This document shows, in pieces, positions 35,218 through 43,892 of a DNA stretch of 64,000 nt. Each line of letters begins with the position of its first letter. Position 1 is the first letter of the stretch. The notes beneath the pieces were generated by a model that saw only the letters and a list, made by a program, of their open reading frames with translations, did no database searches and was not told where the DNA came from. Source of the stretch: Leucobacter rhizosphaerae (GTDB lineage: Bacteria; Actinomycetota; Actinomycetes; Actinomycetales; Microbacteriaceae). The stretch is from positions 1,240,001-1,304,000 of the forward strand of contig NZ_CP095043.1 of assembly GCF_022919175.1 (NCBI RefSeq), given 5' to 3'. Position numbers and translations under genes: made by a program.

Positions 35218-36599
35218 AGGACGCAGGCCTGCGCTCGGCGGCGACGTCGATGGCAGCACGCAGCGTCGTCGTTTTCCCACTCCCCGCAGCGCCCTTCACG
35301 ATCACCAACGAATCAGAGGATGCAATCGCCGCAGCAGCGACCGTCTACCCCTCATCCAGCCCTGCCGCGCGTGCGGCGTCGGTCACGTCCGCATGCTCCG
35401 GCACTCGCTCCGACGTCGCGGTGGTGAATTGGTCACGTAGCGCGGTTTCGGCGGCGACCACGTTCAGGCTGGTCAGGTGCGCAACGTGCTCCGGCGTCGC
35501 CGCATCCGGCGGGAGCACGGAGAAGCAATCCGACACCGCAAGATCGGTAGCTACCGTGATGAACTCGCGCAATTCCGCAGGTGTTGCTTGCACGCCTGCC
35601 TCGGTAGTTATGCGGGAGACCTGCTTCCGCACCGTGTGTTTCGTCCATGCTGAAGATGCGGCGGCGCAGCGATCCAGCGCGCGTGCTGCAACCTCCTGCA
35701 CGGCCAGATCATCCACCCGCACCAGGCGCTGCAGATTGCTTCGTTGCCGCCCACCGTGGTCATATCCGGCGCCAGCAAGTTCCTGAACCCACCACTGCTC
35801 ATCCTTCAGATCAGCGGGCTTCTTCCCGGGCCGCTGGTGCATCCACGCGATGCCCTGCAACCGCGCCGTCATCACCGGCCCGAGGACTTCGCCGGGATGG
35901 CCGGTTTCCCATTCGGCTTCAAGCCGATCAAGGTTGCGCCTGATCTGCGCCGACCGCTTCGACATCACGGCGTTGAACGGCCGCAACTCGGCCACTTCAC
36001 CGGAGACAGGATCGAGGGTCAGGCCGTGCCCTTCGAGGGCTTGCGCGAGGTGCAGGTGCGCGGCGATGACCGCGGTGCCGAGGGCGCGGATCGCGCCCTG
36101 CTACTTGAACAACGCCGCCGTATCGAGCGCCCGCCACTTCCCAGCCGCGCACACCCGAGTGCCGATCTGCCTATGAATATGCCGGCGCGGGTCACCCGCC
36201 CGCGATGTCTTGTGCCGGATGCCGACGACCTGCATGTGCTTGAGTAGGTACAACCTCCCGCACGTCACGAGGCCCGACCCAGGTGACGGAGTGTTGACCC
36301 AACCAGCGGCGTATCTCTGCCAAGGCGTCCTGCTGGGCCGAATTGAGGGCTTCGGAGACCTCGGGATGCAGCGCGGCGGCGACCGACAGGGACTTGGGGG
36401 CGTTGATCGTCATTTCGGCGAACAATGGCGACCCCTTCGTGACCTCGGTGGCCGCGCGCGGGGTGCCCATCGGCTCACCGGTGTCGGGGTTGATCCAGTC
36501 CACCCAGCCCTCGTACTCGTCCGCGCGGGAGCGATCGGCCTCGACATAGCGGCGAGCGGAAGCTCCGCTGCCGCGGAACAGGATCACCCCACCCTTCAT
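35218..36599 (-). pseudogene. Decayed MobF (TrwC/TraA) relaxase-helicase gene
   Basis: Pieces of one relaxase lie in order. ATG 36599 opens MKGGVILFRGSGASARRYVE, which runs into EGWVDWINPDTGEP; about 40 residues normally between ADEY and EGW seem deleted. A frameshift near 36240-36250 follows, after which QVVGIRHKTSRAGDPRRHIH carries the metal-binding His cluster. An in-frame TAG is at 36101-36103 where relatives have Gln. Then come AELRPFNAVMSKRSAQ and a long helical region. A second TAG is at 35345-35347, right before a Walker A (VKGAAGSGKTTTLRA). Homology ends near 35218. The family is recalled from memory of actinobacterial TraA proteins. Confidence 0.75.
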
Positions 36600-36604
36600 C
36601 TCGA

Positions 36605-36634
36605 CCTCTCTCATGAGTCGACTCATGAGAGAGG
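36605..36634. repeat. Perfect 30-bp palindrome upstream of the relaxase relic
   Basis: CCTCTCTCATGAGTC is followed directly by its exact reverse complement, GACTCATGAGAGAGG. It lies 5 bp upstream of the relic's start codon. Candidate roles are operator of the relaxase gene, part of an old oriT, or a cruciform-forming site. No equivalent stands before the intact relaxase at 53395. Confidence 0.8.
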
Positions 36635-36703
36635 TGCGCAAGCCCCGCAAGCGGTGGCATTCGCGCATGCAATGGTGTCAGCGGCGCTACGTGGCGAAGT
36701 GGC

Positions 36704-37666
36704 TTATCTCGGAGGACGGGCTCCGCGGAGCATTCTGCTTGCGTGAAGAGCGAGGTAGGCGCGGAAGTCGTCCGGTGATTCGATCGTGAACTCGATGTCG
36801 GTGAGTGTCAGGGAGAGCGCAAGCCATTCGTATGAGTCAACGTGGGCCGTGTAGCGGCATTCCCGTTCGCTAATTGGTTCGATGGTGCCATCGATGCGAT
36901 AGAGGCGGTCGGCTGCGTGTTCTGCACTTTCATGGAGCGTGAGAACTACCGTGCGTTCAGGGACGCCTCGGAAGTTTGCGCGAAGGTACGCCGGGAGATC
37001 ATCGGCAGGCAGCGCGCGTGGGTGGAAGCGCTCGTCGCCGATCTGGACATTGCTCATCCGATCGAGTCGGAACGTGCGCCAGTCGCTGCGCGCGCGATCC
37101 CAAGAGAAGAGATACCAGCGTTGTTGGAGCCGCACCAGGCGTGCCGGTTCTACCTCACGTTGTGTCGTGTGGGATGTGGTGGCATGGTCGAAGCGCAGGA
37201 GCCGTTGGGCTGCGACTGCCTCAGCGACAGTTTTCGACGTGCCTGACTCAGGAAGTGCTCCGGCTGTGCTGGAGATGTCGGTCGTCGAGATGAGGGCGTC
37301 GACGGTGCGCCTGAGTTTAGGCGGCAAGATGCGGTGGATTTTTGCTTCGGCTCGTGCCGCAGAAGTCATGGTCTCATCGCCGACCGTTGCTCCGTTGGCT
37401 GCCAGTTTCAGGCTCAGGACTGCCGCGATTGCTTCGTCGTCTTCGAACATGAGTGGCGGGAGTGCTCGGCCTGCTACGAGTTGGTAGTGACCTCCGGGAC
37501 CACGGCTGCTCTGGACGGGATACCCGAGGTTTCGGAGGAAATCGATGTCGCGTCGCAATGTTCTGGGCGTGCTCTCGGTCGCCGTGGCCAGATCGGACGC
37601 TGTCCACTGGCGGCCGATCTGTAACAACGAGAGTAAGCGCAGCATCCGCTCCCTTGGCGTCCTCAT
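36704..37666 (-). CDS. WYL-domain transcriptional regulator
   Basis: Encodes 320 residues. ATG 37666 follows AGGAGAGG. An N-terminal HTH_11 (MLRLLSLLQIGRQWTASDLA, TPRTLRRDIDFLRNLGYPV) is followed by a WYL domain (VEPARLVRLQQRWYLFSWDR, WRTFRLDRMSNVQI). The WCX C-terminus also appears complete. WYL regulators sense DNA damage products or other ligands. It is divergent from a UvrA-like gene with a perfect inverted repeat in the 64-bp gap, so it probably controls that gene. Confidence 0.9.
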   Translation of the reverse strand: MRTPRERMLRLLSLLQIGRQWTASDLATATESTPRTLRRDIDFLRNLGYPVQSSRGPGGHYQLVAGRALPPLMFEDDEAIAAVLSLKLAANGATVGDETMTSAARAEAKIHRILPPKLRRTVDALISTTDISSTAGALPESGTSKTVAEAVAAQRLLRFDHATTSHTTQREVEPARLVRLQQRWYLFSWDRARSDWRTFRLDRMSNVQIGDERFHPRALPADDLPAYLRANFRGVPERTVVLTLHESAEHAADRLYRIDGTIEPISERECRYTAHVDSYEWLALSLTLTDIEFTIESPDDFRAYLALHASRMLRGARPPR

Positions 37667-37683
37667 GTTGCCTCTCCTACCGA

Positions 37684-37705
37684 ACAGGTTGCGGTCAAAA
37701 CCTGT
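37684..37705. promoter_or_regulatory. Candidate WYL-regulator operator
   Basis: ACAGGTT-GCGGTCAA-AACCTGT is a perfect 7-bp inverted repeat with an 8-bp spacer, centred in the 64-bp divergent promoter between the WYL regulator and the UvrA-like gene. Confidence 0.5.
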
Positions 37706-37730
37706 CCACAACTGATCGTACCGTTGAGAC

Positions 37731-40058
37731 ATGACGAAGATGAACGGGGACCGAGCTGCGTGGATCAGTATCGAGCAGGCGAGGACCAACAACCTCCAAG
37801 AGGTGTCTGTGCGGGTACCGAAGCACCAGGTCACCGCCTTCACCGGGGTCTCTGGGTCGGGAAAGTCGTCTCTCGTTTTCGGCACCATCGCCGCGGAAGC
37901 CACCCGCCTGATCGCAGAGTCGTACCCGCTGTTTGTCCGCAACCGTCTGCCGTCCAGAGGTCGAGCTGATGTCGATCGCATCGACGGTCTCATGTTCACG
38001 ACGGTCGTGGATCAGCGCCCGTTCACGGGCAATGCGAGATCGACCGTTGGCACCGCGAGTGACATCGCGCCCTTGTTGCGGATGCTCTTCTCTCGTATCG
38101 GAGAGCCCTGCGCGGGCTATTCGCCGGCATACTCGTTCAACGACCCATCCGGGATGTGTCCGAGATGCGAGGGGTTGGGAACGGTTGACGATATCGACCT
38201 CGACCAGTTGCTCGACACGCGGCTGAGCTTGAATCAGGGTGCAATTCGTTTCCCTGCGTTTGAGCCAGGCACCTATCGGTGGTCTCGAATGGTGCATTCC
38301 GGCCTTGCCGACCCCGATAGGCCCTTATCCGAGTTGCCCGACGACGTGCTCAACAGTCTCCTGTACGCGGAGGATCTGCCGCTGGCGTCCCCTGACCCGA
38401 AATACCCGAAGTCGAGCAACTTCGACGGAGTGATTCCCAGGTTCCGCAACAGCTACCTGCGCAAGACGCCCTCGCGGCTGACCGACGAAGAACGAGCAGG
38501 GCTGGCGAGGATCGTGACTCGGCAGCCCTGCCCCGAGTGCCACGGCGCTCGCGTGAACCAGGCCGCTCGCTCGAGCCTCATAGACGGCCGGTCGATTGCT
38601 GACTGGTCCGCGCTCCCGGTCAGCGAACTACGGGACCTGGTGCACGGTGTGCATGATTCGCGCGTGAATCCGGTCCTCACAGCGATCACCGAACGATTGA
38701 GGGCCTTGGACGCCGTTGGGCTGGGATACCTCACCTTGGACAGGCACTCGACGACGCTCTCCGGCGGCGAGGCACAGCGAGTGAAGATCGTCAGGCATCT
38801 CGGCAGTGCCTTGAGCGACGTTTGCTACATCTTCGACGAGCCCAGTGTCGGCCTCCATCCACACGACGTTCACCGGCTCCTCACGCTCCTGGCAGACCTT
38901 CGTGATGCCCACAACACCGTCCTCGTCGTGGAACACCACCCTGCGGTGATCGCCGCGGCCGATCACGTCATCGACCTGGGACCCGGGGCAGGGACGAACG
39001 GCGGTCAAATCCAGTTCGAGGGGACACCCGACGAACTGGCCGCCACCGACACAGCGACCGGTCGGATGCTGCACGAACAGGTGCGTCTCAACCTCAACCC
39101 TCGGACACCGAAGAAGTCGGTGACCGTCGAACATGCCACAGCCCACAACCTTCACGACATCACCGTCGATATCCCGCTCGAAGTCCTCACCGTGGTGACC
39201 GGGGTCGCGGGCTCCGGGAAGAGCACCCTCGCCGCCCAAATCCTCCCAGCTCAACACCCGCAGTTTGTCGTCATCGGGCAAGAACCACTCCGTGGCGGGA
39301 ACCGGTCAACCCCCGCCACCGTACTGGGAATCGCCGACCCCATCCGCCGTGAGTTCGCTCGCGCCAACCGTATGGCACCGTCGTGGTTCAGCCCCAACGC
39401 AAGAGGAGCGTGTCCCGTCTGCAAGGGCAAAGGCTTAATCACTACCGACCTCGCGTTCCTCGATGACGTGAGCACTCCCTGTGAGGCGTGCGGCGGGACC
39501 AGGTTCAATCCCCAGGCGCTCTCCGCCCAGTTCAAGGGACACTCGATTGCAGAAGTACTCGCAATGAACGCCTCCCAGTCCCTCGACCTGTTCAGGTCTG
39601 TCCGCGACATCACAACATCGCTGGAATGGCTGGAAGACTTAGGGCTGGGCTACCTCAGCATCGGACAAGCGACGAACACACTATCCGGAGGCGAACGCCA
39701 GCGACTCCTGCTCGCTAAACGCCTCAGCGACACTCCCGAACCCTCGAGATTGCGGCTCGTGCTCGACGAACCGACCGCAGGACTCCACGGCTCCGACACC
39801 GACAGACTCCTCCGACTCTTCGACCGGCTCGTGGACGAGGGAGCCACCATCACCGTCATCGAACACAACCAACGGGTCATTGCTCACGCTGATTACATCA
39901 TCGACATCGGCCCCGGCGCAGGAGAACTAGGCGGATCCGTTGTCTATCACGGACCCCCGCAAGGCCTGCTCACCGCACGCGATTCGATCACAGGGAAATG
40001 GTTGCTGACGCCTCGGCCCACATTGATCACCGCGAAAAGTGAACCGTCCTCGGTTTGA
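37731..40058 (+). CDS. UvrA-like ABC protein (short class, DrrC-type), 3' end replaced by IS
   Basis: Encodes 775 residues, shorter than canonical UvrA (about 950). It has two ABC modules: Walker A GVSGSGKSSLVFG and GVAGSGKSTLAA, signatures TLSGGEAQRV and TLSGGERQRL, and Walker B IFDEPSVGLHP and VLDEPTAGLHG. Zn-finger CxxC pairs are retained (CPRCEGLG, CPECHGA, CPVCKGKG, CEACGG). The UvrB-binding domain seems reduced. Such proteins occur in drug self-resistance (DrrC) and damage tolerance. The last five codons (EPSSV) and the stop at 40056-40058 come from the inverted repeat of the IS at 40040, so the natural C-terminus is missing; all motifs remain. Confidence 0.88.
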   Translation: MTKMNGDRAAWISIEQARTNNLQEVSVRVPKHQVTAFTGVSGSGKSSLVFGTIAAEATRLIAESYPLFVRNRLPSRGRADVDRIDGLMFTTVVDQRPFTGNARSTVGTASDIAPLLRMLFSRIGEPCAGYSPAYSFNDPSGMCPRCEGLGTVDDIDLDQLLDTRLSLNQGAIRFPAFEPGTYRWSRMVHSGLADPDRPLSELPDDVLNSLLYAEDLPLASPDPKYPKSSNFDGVIPRFRNSYLRKTPSRLTDEERAGLARIVTRQPCPECHGARVNQAARSSLIDGRSIADWSALPVSELRDLVHGVHDSRVNPVLTAITERLRALDAVGLGYLTLDRHSTTLSGGEAQRVKIVRHLGSALSDVCYIFDEPSVGLHPHDVHRLLTLLADLRDAHNTVLVVEHHPAVIAAADHVIDLGPGAGTNGGQIQFEGTPDELAATDTATGRMLHEQVRLNLNPRTPKKSVTVEHATAHNLHDITVDIPLEVLTVVTGVAGSGKSTLAAQILPAQHPQFVVIGQEPLRGGNRSTPATVLGIADPIRREFARANRMAPSWFSPNARGACPVCKGKGLITTDLAFLDDVSTPCEACGGTRFNPQALSAQFKGHSIAEVLAMNASQSLDLFRSVRDITTSLEWLEDLGLGYLSIGQATNTLSGGERQRLLLAKRLSDTPEPSRLRLVLDEPTAGLHGSDTDRLLRLFDRLVDEGATITVIEHNQRVIAHADYIIDIGPGAGELGGSVVYHGPPQGLLTARDSITGKWLLTPRPTLITAKSEPSSV

Positions 40059-40096
40059 TGCCGTTTCCTTTCGAGTTTGGAAGGAAGATTGAGATC

Positions 40097-40408
40097 ATGC
40101 CAAAGAGGATCCCGGAGGAGACGAAGCAGCGTGCGGTCAAGCTGGTGCTCGATCATCTCGATGAGTACCCGAACCTGACATCCGCATGCGAAACGGTCGC
40201 GAAAAGGCTCGGATTCGGGAAGGAATCACTGCGCCGGTGGGTCCGGCAAGCGCAGATCGACGACGGTGACCGGCAGGGAGCGCACTCGGTCGAGGCCGAG
40301 GAAGTTAAAGTACTGCGTCGAGAAGTTCGTGAGTTGCGTGAGGCGAACGCGATCTTGCGGGACGCAGCGGTTTCTTTCGCGGGGGAACTCGACCCCCGAC
40401 GCCGTTGA
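40097..40408 (+). CDS. IS3-family transposase OrfA
   Basis: Encodes 103 residues from ATG 40097, in the start context MPKRIPEETKQRAVKLVL. The HTH (GFGKESLRRWVRQAQIDDGD) and leucine-rich coiled coil (EEVKVLRREVRELREANAIL) are standard. The 3' end overlaps OrfB. The -1 frame is open through a GCGGGGGAAC stretch near 40379-40388 and would give a fused OrfAB by frameshifting. Confidence 0.9.
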   Translation: MPKRIPEETKQRAVKLVLDHLDEYPNLTSACETVAKRLGFGKESLRRWVRQAQIDDGDRQGAHSVEAEEVKVLRREVRELREANAILRDAAVSFAGELDPRRR

Positions 40409-41370
40409 TCCTCGCGTTCATTGAGGACCAGCGTGCGCTGGGCCGCTCGGTCGGGTCGATCTGCCGGGTTCTGCGGGAGCAGGGTGTACAGGTCGCCGAG
40501 CGGACCTATCGGGCGTGGAAACGTGCCCAGCCCTCTGCGAGGGACCTCGCCGACGCGGTCGTGATCGACGCGATCCTCGCCGCCCGTATCGACGACCACG
40601 GCCAGCTGACACCGGAATCGATGTATGGACGCCGGAAGATGACCGCGCTGCTGCGCCGGCATGGTTTCATTGTGTCGAAACGGCGTGTGGATCGGTTGAT
40701 GCGGGACTTCGGCATCAACGGTCTGGTGCGCGGCAAGGGCACCAGGACAACGGTCCCGGACCGGGGCGCCGCCAGAGCGCCGGACCTGCTGGATCGGGAC
40801 TTCACCGCCCCAGCTCCGAACCGGCGTTGGGTGGCGGACTTCACCTATGTGAGGACGTGGGCCGGGTTCGTATACGTGGCATTTGTGATCGATTGCTTCT
40901 CGAGGGCGATCGTCGGCTGGCATGCGAGCACGGTGAAGACGACCCCGTTGGTGACGACCGCGTTGCGGATGGGATTGTGGCGACGCGACGTCGCCGGCCA
41001 CCCCGCTCAGGACGGGCTGATTCACCACAGCGACGCCGGCTCACAGTTCACGTCCGTGTCCTTCGCAGAAACACTCGCCTTGGAGGACATCGCTGCATCG
41101 ATCGGATCGATCGGTGATGCATACGATAAGGCTCTCGCCGAGTCCACGATCGGGCTGTTCAAGAATGAGGCGATCCGTGATGGATCTCCTTTCCGGGCCG
41201 GGCCGTTCAAGACGATCGACGATGTCGAATGGGCCACTGCAGGATGGGTTGATTGGTACAACGCCAGGCGGCTGCACTCCACGCTCGGCGACGTTCCGCC
41301 CGAAGAGTTCGAGGCCGCGTACTACGCTGGCCTCGAAGAGCGCCACCACCCGGTGCTGGCACCCGCATAG
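40405..41370 (+). CDS. IS3-family transposase OrfB (DDE)
   Basis: About 321 residues from TTG 40405, although in vivo it is probably made as an OrfAB fusion. HTH_21 (YGRRKMTALLRRHGFIVSKR) precedes the rve core. The catalytic triad is visible as WVADFTYV (D), HHSDAGSQFTS (D) and LAESTIGLFKNE (E). No disruption is seen, so the element may still be active. Confidence 0.92.
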   Translation: MILAFIEDQRALGRSVGSICRVLREQGVQVAERTYRAWKRAQPSARDLADAVVIDAILAARIDDHGQLTPESMYGRRKMTALLRRHGFIVSKRRVDRLMRDFGINGLVRGKGTRTTVPDRGAARAPDLLDRDFTAPAPNRRWVADFTYVRTWAGFVYVAFVIDCFSRAIVGWHASTVKTTPLVTTALRMGLWRRDVAGHPAQDGLIHHSDAGSQFTSVSFAETLALEDIAASIGSIGDAYDKALAESTIGLFKNEAIRDGSPFRAGPFKTIDDVEWATAGWVDWYNARRLHSTLGDVPPEEFEAAYYAGLEERHHPVLAPA

Positions 41371-41397
41371 GAACGGCAGAAAACCGAGGACGGTTCA

Positions 41398-41699
41398 CCT
41401 TCTCCTCGCTCGATTCGATGCCGGCGAGCAATGGGTGCCTCCTCGTGAGCAGCGCAGGTGCCCCCATCGGCCAGGATCCCGAGGTCGCGCAGGTCATCTC
41501 GGACTACCATGCCGAACTCCACGACGCCCTCTCCCGTGGGATCCGGGCGTGGGCCCCCGAACTGGATGCCGAGCAATCGGATCGTCTCGCAGACACGGCG
41601 ACCGGGCTCGTGATCGCGGCGTTCGCACTCGCCCGAGTCGATCTCGCCCAGGCGAACCGCAGCATCGAGACCGCGCGGGAGCTCATCGAGACGGCTTGA
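41398..41699 (+). pseudogene. TetR-family regulator, C-terminal fragment
   Basis: Directly after the IS end, a frame reads SNGCLLVSSAGAPIGQDPEV and continues to IETARELIETA. This is the TetR/AcrR C-terminal ligand domain, with its characteristic GCLL...DPEV helix start. The DNA-binding half is gone. The fragment reads in frame out of the IS, so translation could continue from it, but a regulator without its HTH would not bind DNA. Confidence 0.65.
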
Positions 41700-41779
41700 C
41701 GCGGCGGGTTGCGACGCACCGGAACTCCTCAGTCGGCGACGGCGGACGGGCGCAAGAGGCGCGCGGAAGGATCGACCCG

Positions 41780-41941
41780 TCAGTGCTTCTGGTCGGTCAC
41801 CGCGAGCACGGCGCCGAGGACGATCATCAACGCCCCTCCAGTGGCGGTCATGCGGGAGAGGCGCCGCGGGGACTTAGCGAACCAGTTCCTCGCCGTCCCC
41901 GCGACATCGCAGAGGAACCCACCGGCGCCGCTCCGAGCACC
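41780..41941 (-). pseudogene. LysE/RhtB exporter, C-terminal fragment
   Basis: On the minus strand the frame bounded by a stop at 41942-41944 reads GGFLCDVAGTARNWFAKSPR and continues to a last helix ending GALMIVLGAVLAVTDQKH. The Arg-rich loop and the final GxxxxxLGxxLA helix resemble the LysE/RhtB C-terminus. About 150 N-terminal residues are missing. It is a short relic identified by pattern only. Confidence 0.45.
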
Positions 41942-42107
41942 CTATTTAACGAAGCGTCGCCAGCGGCTCACGTGGGCATAGTTGAGCGAAGCAAAAACAA
42001 TCAATGAAAAGTCAGCTTGCCGCGCTGGGAAATCCCATGCAAACGCTAGTGCACTTGACTGGGGGTTACAGGCATTAGCCTCTCCAGCAGCCCATATAAC
42101 TAAACAA

Positions 42108-42141
42108 CGGGTTGTGGCGCAGCTTGGTAGCGCACCTGACT
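42108..42141 (+). tRNA. 5' half of a tRNA-Pro-like gene (broken)
   Basis: CGGGTTGTGGCGCAGCTTGG and TAGCGCACCTGACT reproduce the acceptor 5' strand, a perfect D-stem (GCGC/GCGC) and the 5' anticodon stem of an actinobacterial tRNA-Pro. After position 42141 the expected GGGGGTCAGG loop and the whole 3' half are missing. A similar CTTGACTGGGGGTTACAGG lies at about 42053-42071. It looks like an integration or deletion scar 314 bp from the tyrosine integrase. Confidence 0.4.
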
Positions 42142-42454
42142 ACCAGGCAGGCGGATCGGCATCTTTCCTCAACTTGACCAGGGTTTTGGTGTTTCAGGCT
42201 TTGCGGAGCGCGTCACATTTTGCATACTTTGCAGGACGTTGACCACTAGATTGGTCCACTACTTCGTCGCCTCGCGACGCCCTCGAAACCTAGTTTGTGG
42301 CGAGTTTATGGCGGCCGCATTCGCCACGATCCGCGGTTCGATTCTCCGCGCTGCCCACGCATCAGCTTGCGCTCTCCGCCGGCTACACCGGAACGAAACA
42401 CACACAGATAGCGGGAGCGGTCTACATTGCACTCCGACCGACTGACCGCCGCTG
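42142..42454. other. AT-richer non-coding segment beside the integrase
   Basis: No credible gene is present. The segment is visibly richer in A and T than its surroundings and lies between the broken tRNA and the integrase stop, where an attachment site is expected. A GGTTCGATTC word at about 42335 resembles a tRNA T-loop but the stem does not pair. Confidence 0.4.
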
Positions 42455-43636
42455 TCATGCCGTTCCTCCATACGGTTCTTCGAGCATTCGGGCAGTGGTC
42501 GGGTTCACGAGGTCGTCGCGCATGATGTAGTGCTGCGCCGTGATCCGGGGATCAGTGTGCCCGAGGAGTTCAGCGGCAAGATTGATCCCTCCGGCGTCGT
42601 TGATCGCGGTCGCCCCGGTGCGCCGGAAGCGGTGCGGAGTAACGCCAGTCAGCCCGGCCTGCTCCATCACGTCGCGCAGGCGGCGCCGGACGTTGTTCGT
42701 GGTCAGGGCCCCACCGTTACGGTTGGAAAACAGCAGGACCTCAGGGTCGATCGAGAGCCGCTTCCGCAGCCTTGCTTTGATTGCTTTTACCGCGAACGCC
42801 GGGAGCGCGATCTTCCGCACCGAGCGTGAGGTCTTCGGATGATCCTGCCGATGGGTCGGTTCTCCCTTCAGGCTGATGATCGTGCCGGCGATCTTCACGG
42901 TCGGGATCGTGCTGCGCAAATCGAGGTCGCGAATGCGGATCGCGAGCACTTCCCCGATTCGTGCCGAGGTGCCGAGAAGCACTTCAACGATCTGACCGAG
43001 TTGCCCGTCCGGTCGCGGTCCGGCGACGATCGGCCGCTCTTCCCACGCGCGCACGGCCTCACGGATGAGAGCGACTTCGGAGTCCTCGAACGCATCTGGG
43101 TTACGGGCCGGCCGGCGCAGGCGCGAGACGTGATCCATCGGATTGCGCGGGATCGCCTCATGCCGGACGGCGAGGCCGAGGGCGAGACGGAGCACCACCC
43201 TCGCTTGTCGGGCACGGTTGTAGCTCTGCTTCGCGAGCTGCTTCAAGAAGTAGTCGCAGCGCGCGACACCGATTTCGCGGAGAGTGAGTTCAGCGAATGC
43301 AGGAACGACAAGTGTGCGCATGTTGCGTTCGTGCAGCAGCCTCGTGGTGCGGGAGAGCCGATCTTCCACTTCCATGTCTTCGAGCCAGTAGTCCACAAGC
43401 GCAGAGAAGCGGCTGTCGGCACTGAGCCCAATGAAGCCAGGCTGAAAGAGGGATCGTTCAGCAAGTTTGCGTTTCAGCGCGATCTCAGCCGCGGCTTTAG
43501 TTGCACCGGTGCATTGGACCGCGCGGAGCTTCCCGTCCCAGTCCCGATACCGGGCTCGCGCCTCACACTGCCCTTTGCTGATTTTGCGGTGACTGATCTT
43601 CCCGAACGTTCCGATCGGAGTGCGCGGCCTAGCCAC
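42455..43636 (-). CDS. Tyrosine recombinase/integrase
   Basis: Encodes 393 residues from GTG 43636. There is an N-terminal AP2-like arm-binding region (GKISHRKISKGQCEARARYR) and a core-binding SAM-like domain. The catalytic domain has Arg in TSARIGEVLAI, HRFRRT, LLGHTDPR and the nucleophile Tyr in HYIMRDD. It is a full-length phage/ICE-type integrase and marks the left end of the element carrying the defence genes. Confidence 0.93.
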   Translation of the reverse strand: MARPRTPIGTFGKISHRKISKGQCEARARYRDWDGKLRAVQCTGATKAAAEIALKRKLAERSLFQPGFIGLSADSRFSALVDYWLEDMEVEDRLSRTTRLLHERNMRTLVVPAFAELTLREIGVARCDYFLKQLAKQSYNRARQARVVLRLALGLAVRHEAIPRNPMDHVSRLRRPARNPDAFEDSEVALIREAVRAWEERPIVAGPRPDGQLGQIVEVLLGTSARIGEVLAIRIRDLDLRSTIPTVKIAGTIISLKGEPTHRQDHPKTSRSVRKIALPAFAVKAIKARLRKRLSIDPEVLLFSNRNGGALTTNNVRRRLRDVMEQAGLTGVTPHRFRRTGATAINDAGGINLAAELLGHTDPRITAQHYIMRDDLVNPTTARMLEEPYGGTA

Positions 43637-43863
43637 GCAGTGCTCCGGAGGCAGAACTCAACATATCTTTTCTTCGATGGCGCAGTCGCGCCTCAACTAT
43701 GGACATTCCAATAGCCTGCCGGGATGGTCAGTCCTGGCGCGGCATGCACCCCGAGAGTTGAGCCATCTCCTGCGTCCCGGCATGGGCTGTCAGATGCATC
43801 CCGCTAGTTTGATGTTTTGCACAGCATGCACCGGGGTTCTCTCGCAGGCTGTTGCGCCCCTGG

Positions 43864-43885
43864 TTGGTCTTCCGGGAACGACCAA
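43864..43885 (-). terminator. Hairpin after the receiver-protein gene
   Basis: TTGGTC-TTCC-G-GGAA-C-GACCAA folds into a 10-bp stem with one bulge. It starts 8 bp after the stop of the receiver-domain gene. There is no U-tract, so it may be a Rho-assisted or actinobacterial I-shaped terminator. Confidence 0.4.
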
Positions 43886-43892
43886 ACTGGCA

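Larger units (their letters stand above)
40040..41397 (+). mobile_element. Complete IS3-family insertion sequence, 1358 bp
   Basis: Terminal inverted repeats begin TGAACCGTCCTCGGTTT at 40040-40056 and end with the complement at 41381-41397; beyond that they match again in TGCCGTT. OrfA and OrfB are intact. No target-site duplication is seen (AAG before, CCT after). It interrupts the UvrA-like gene on the left and a TetR gene on the right. Confidence 0.9.

Noticed and set aside
41700..41981. 90-codon plus-strand frame after the TetR fragment
   Set aside because: Its antisense carries the LysE-like C-terminus, which has a better hydrophobic pattern; the plus frame is Arg/Ala/Pro filler.
42297..42365. 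GGTTCGATTC word resembling the 3' half of a tRNA
   Set aside because: The flanking bases do not form a T-stem and the putative acceptor strand does not pair with the tRNA-like 5' half at 42108.
43637..43863. CATGCACC words around 43740-43835 as a direct repeat or attachment site
   Set aside because: Too short and irregular; nothing else in the gap supports them.
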